From the NCBI GenBank assembly GCA_026261815.1, contig JAMPIT010000059.1, positions 14,060,001-14,124,000 on the forward strand: 64,000 nucleotides of DNA, given 5' to 3'. Below are positions 60,801 to 64,000 of this stretch, in pieces (position 1 is the first letter of the stretch; each line of letters opens with the position of its first letter). Made by a program: the position numbers and the translations under genes. Source of the DNA: Monarcha castaneiventris obscurior. Taxonomy: Eukaryota; Chordata; Aves; Passeriformes; Monarchidae. Below the pieces are notes generated by a model, which did not search any database, was not told where the DNA came from, and was given only the letters and a program-made list of their open reading frames with translations.

Positions 60801-61791
60801 CTGCCTTTCTTTCCCAATGGTATACGAAGAATTGGCTGATGCCGTGTGCCTTTGACGTCACTTCAACACTGTGACATTTGTAGCTCTACTCCTTAAAGCA
60901 CGTTTTCTGAACATAGCCTTCGCTAAAAAAACCCTTTCTTGGCACGAATTGGTCTCATTCACTTGTTGGTCTTTGACATCCCTCATCTAGATTCATAGTG
61001 GTCTGTTTGCCTTTCTCTGAAGGTGGAAACACAGGCCAGAGCTGAGCTCGACATGGCAAAGCCGGTAGCATCCCATACAGACACACATTAACAGGGAACA
61101 GCCGAGAGCCCAGTGCCCTCCTGCTCCTCTGCCAGTTATCAGCAGTACCTGGGATCAGAGCTGGCTGTGCAGGGGGAAAAGGGAGAAAAACTGAGAAAAA
61201 GCGAAGCCGATGATTAAGGAGTAAAGAATGGCAGATGAAACTAAAAATAGTCCCCTCGGCAGTTGTAAAGGAAATTCGTTTGACAGGAGGCTGCTTCTTT
61301 TGTTGAGAGCGGTTTGTTATGCAAGAGACGATACCAACACCGGCTCTTCTTATCTGGGTTGTCAGTTTAACTGACAAAAAGGAGCAGGGTTAACATCTCT
61401 GGAGCCACTGCCAGTCTCAACATTTGCTTGTTTTCATGCATGTCCGTGTTTTAAGAGGCAGCCCGGGGATTAATACCGCCCAGAAACTGTGGTGCAAGCT
61501 CAGTTAGGCAATTCCACAAAAATCTTCAGAGTACTTACTCGTCATTAAAGGCAACAATTGAGCCTCTGCCTGCTGCTGGTTTTGTTCCCCTGCCTCCTGC
61601 TTCAGCTATCACATGGTGACTTTTCTGTACAACAGAATATTGAATGCCCACAGGTTTTTCCAAGCACAGGCAGCAGAGGACAACCTTGCCCCTACTCTGC
61701 TTTTCCAGTTCTCAAGGTAGATGACTCAAAACGTGCAGAGCTTCCTGGATACACGAAAATGAGAAACTAAACCAAAGAAAGTTGTTTCATT
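51872..61791. other. Intergenic sequence, nothing recognised
   Basis: About 10 kb downstream of BCL2 with no exon, RNA gene or transposon that I can support. A small CpG-rich patch lies at 52255-52300. T- and A-rich runs occur near 52670-52745 and 53945-53990. The open frame 55342-55827 (161 codons) and others have no recognisable domain. No PHLPP1 exon was found on the minus strand, although that gene is the mammalian neighbour on this side. Confidence 0.5.
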
Positions 61792-61804
61792 CCCCCCCCC
61801 CCCC
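61792..61804. repeat. 13-base C run
   Basis: Thirteen consecutive C bases, followed by A and four more C. The minus strand is a G run and could form a G-quadruplex with the neighbouring G tracts. It is also a likely site of sequencing length error. Confidence 0.95.
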
Positions 61805-64000
61805 ACCCCACTCCTTCCTGATGCTGAACCTTCAATAGCGCTTAAACCTCTATGTGCGAAGGTAAGAAGTAGGAAGGAAGAGGCTTTAAAAGACACCACC
61901 TTAACACCTCCTCTCTTACAGAAGAGAAGCCACCGTAAAACCGGGGGGAGAAGAAATAAGTGAGGCAATCAGGAGCTTGCTGGCGAATTGCCCACATGAG
62001 TGCAGGTGAGTCTGTATGTTCCTCATTAACGTTGCCTTCTGGCATGCCTGGAAGCTTTTGGAGAGAGCCTGGCGGTCACGGCTGCCAATATCTGCCCGTG
62101 AGGAGGTAAGCAAATTGCAGCCTGTCCAAGTTAAACAAGTTAAAGCCAGGACTTCCAAAAACTCAAGTGACCCACATACGGTGTGCGGGAGCGAGCACTT
62201 GGGTATGATGTAGCTGCAAGGGAAAACAACTCTTATTTGTCTTCTTTTCATCGGACTTCCCTGAAACATTCGTTTTCAGACCCAATATGCTGCACTAAAC
62301 CGTAGGTTAATTAGAAACAGGAGTCTCTTCTCTATTCCTAGTTTTGGAGGAAATGTTCATCAACACAAGGACAGCAATGCAGAAGTCCCGTCTCCTTGGT
62401 AGGTAACGAAAATCATCCAACACCAAGGTGCTTGGCAGAAAAATAAGCAGAATAAGATAAAGTGGTGGAAAGTAAGTATCAGCTTCTTACTTCAGGTTTT
62501 AAATATGCACTGTGTTGAAATATTGTGGGCTTCTTCTGTAAACTAGCTTAGAAATAACTTGATCCATTTCCCGTTCAGTGCAGGAAGACCTCGGTGGCAG
62601 ATTCTGCCCTAAACCAAACCCACCTGCCATGAACTGCTTGGGCCACAGGATGCCACTGTTGCATTTCTTTTTCAGAAGGTCGCAAGAAAGCGTGACAAAT
62701 TGTTTGCATGAACTGGACACCTAAATTTAATGCCTCTTTTCCTTCTTAACACATACAATTGCCAATGTTTAGAGCTCCAGACAGACCAACCAGATGTAAA
62801 TAACTCAGAGCCGCACAGGAATATGTGTTTTCTTCAGGAACAAAATGTTTGAATACCTTTTAAGGCTCGATTTCTGAACCCAGCACCTCTGTACCTTCAT
62901 AAATTTTCTATGCACAAGAAATCTTTCCAATGACTGCCCCGAGTGTCGACTCCAACCCTGATATTTCTGACCACAAAACAAATACCCTGTTATTGGATTT
63001 TATCTGTGTCCAGATGAGAAAAGAAAAACACTAGATGGGAAAGTAGATTAAATCAGAGAGAAGGCAGGCTGCTCGTAATTCCTACCTCTTGTGAAAGACC
63101 AAGAGCCCCCACCATGTTAATAAAACTTCATAAATATTTTACTAATATAAAATGGAATGCAATGTATTCATGCCAAGAGGCAGGGAAGTGGCCTGAGCTC
63201 CCAGATAGCTGCTCTTGCTGCAGTTTTGTGCAATCTGCAAACTGGCACACAGCATCAGAAGCCCAGGACTACTGAGACCTCTGGGACAGTCAAGACAAAA
63301 GCACCGTACAAAGGTCCACCAGCATGAATTTTAGAGCAGTCAAGACTGCAGAGATCTACACAGGGTCAAAAAGTCCTCTGAAAGCAAATTTCAGTCCTGA
63401 AATATTTTCACATTTAAGTGGTAAATTATTACAGAAAACTAAGTATGGGGTTGCAGACAGTTTCCAAGATCTACACAGACAAGGGTTCCCCCAAGTTCAG
63501 CACAACACAGATGGAATTGGTGAGAATGGGTTGTTAAGAAATGAGGGAGAAATTTTAATGCTAACAGTTTCTCAGATTTCAAAAGCCATTTTGGTTTTGC
63601 TCAACAGTTTAGAAGGGGGAAAATGGCTTTAGCCTACTACAACTCCATTTAGGAGCAAGGAAAAAGAAAATGAATGATAAGGTTTCAGACACATCTTGGG
63701 TGGCCAGCAACAGAAGAAGTTGAGGAAAACCAGCATGAAAGTGACAGCTGTGGTGATGCAGAGCATTACCGAGGCTGGTGTTGCAGCTCTGTACTTCAAG
63801 CTGAGGTAAATATGAAGGGGCCCACAGATAACAGCCTTTTAGGATTCAAGGACTCAACAGAAACATCCTCACTACCTTCAGCTGTTTTGGATGTGTCCCA
63901 GGAACTGGCTATTCCTCAGTCAGGGTCCAGATTGAGTGAGACAAAATCCCACTTTTCAGAAAGCCGTGTTGTAAGACCTCTAAACCAGAACTAGACAATT
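61805..64000. other. Intergenic sequence to window edge
   Basis: No gene is supported. Short open frames up to 117 codons lack domains. No repeat family was recognised. Confidence 0.5.

Overview
This is vertebrate nuclear DNA, most probably from a bird and probably a neoavian (non-galliform) one. The evidence is four CR1 LINE copies with the usual avian 3' end, and one ~1 kb repeat that I recognise as an LTR-type element common in non-galliform birds. The sequence is AT-leaning, has low gene density and long non-coding stretches, and contains no bacterial or phage gene organisation.

The only protein-coding sequence I can support is the terminal coding exon of BCL2 on the + strand at 42570-42704. 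It encodes the last 44 residues: the tail of the BH2 motif and the C-terminal membrane anchor. A clear splice acceptor precedes it. Positions 1-42569 are therefore best read as the 3' part of the very large last intron of BCL2, whose 5' end lies outside the window. That intron holds three of the CR1 copies (276-1560 minus, 6738-7120 plus, 37900-38010 minus) and several microsatellites: a CCAT array, a 44-base T run, a CT array and a TTA-rich tract.

Positions 42705 to about 47311 form the BCL2 3' UTR of roughly 4.6 kb. Several blocks resemble the mammalian BCL2 3' UTR as I remember it: an AU-rich element just after the stop codon, a central block near 44.4-44.6 kb, a miR-15/16 site, a block with miR-200 and miR-181 seed matches, and a distal polyadenylation signal in a matching context. 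Earlier AATAAA motifs could give shorter isoforms that lack some of these controls.

Positions 47312-64000 appear to be intergenic DNA downstream of BCL2. They hold the LTR-type repeat (50096-51127), a CR1 fragment (51740-51871), a C-run and one small CpG-rich patch. In mammals the next gene on this side is PHLPP1, convergent with BCL2, but I found no exon of it here. The many medium-length open frames in the window carry no recognisable domain and look like chance. I found no undescribed biological system. The best leads are the UTR regulatory blocks and a few candidate conserved non-coding stretches.
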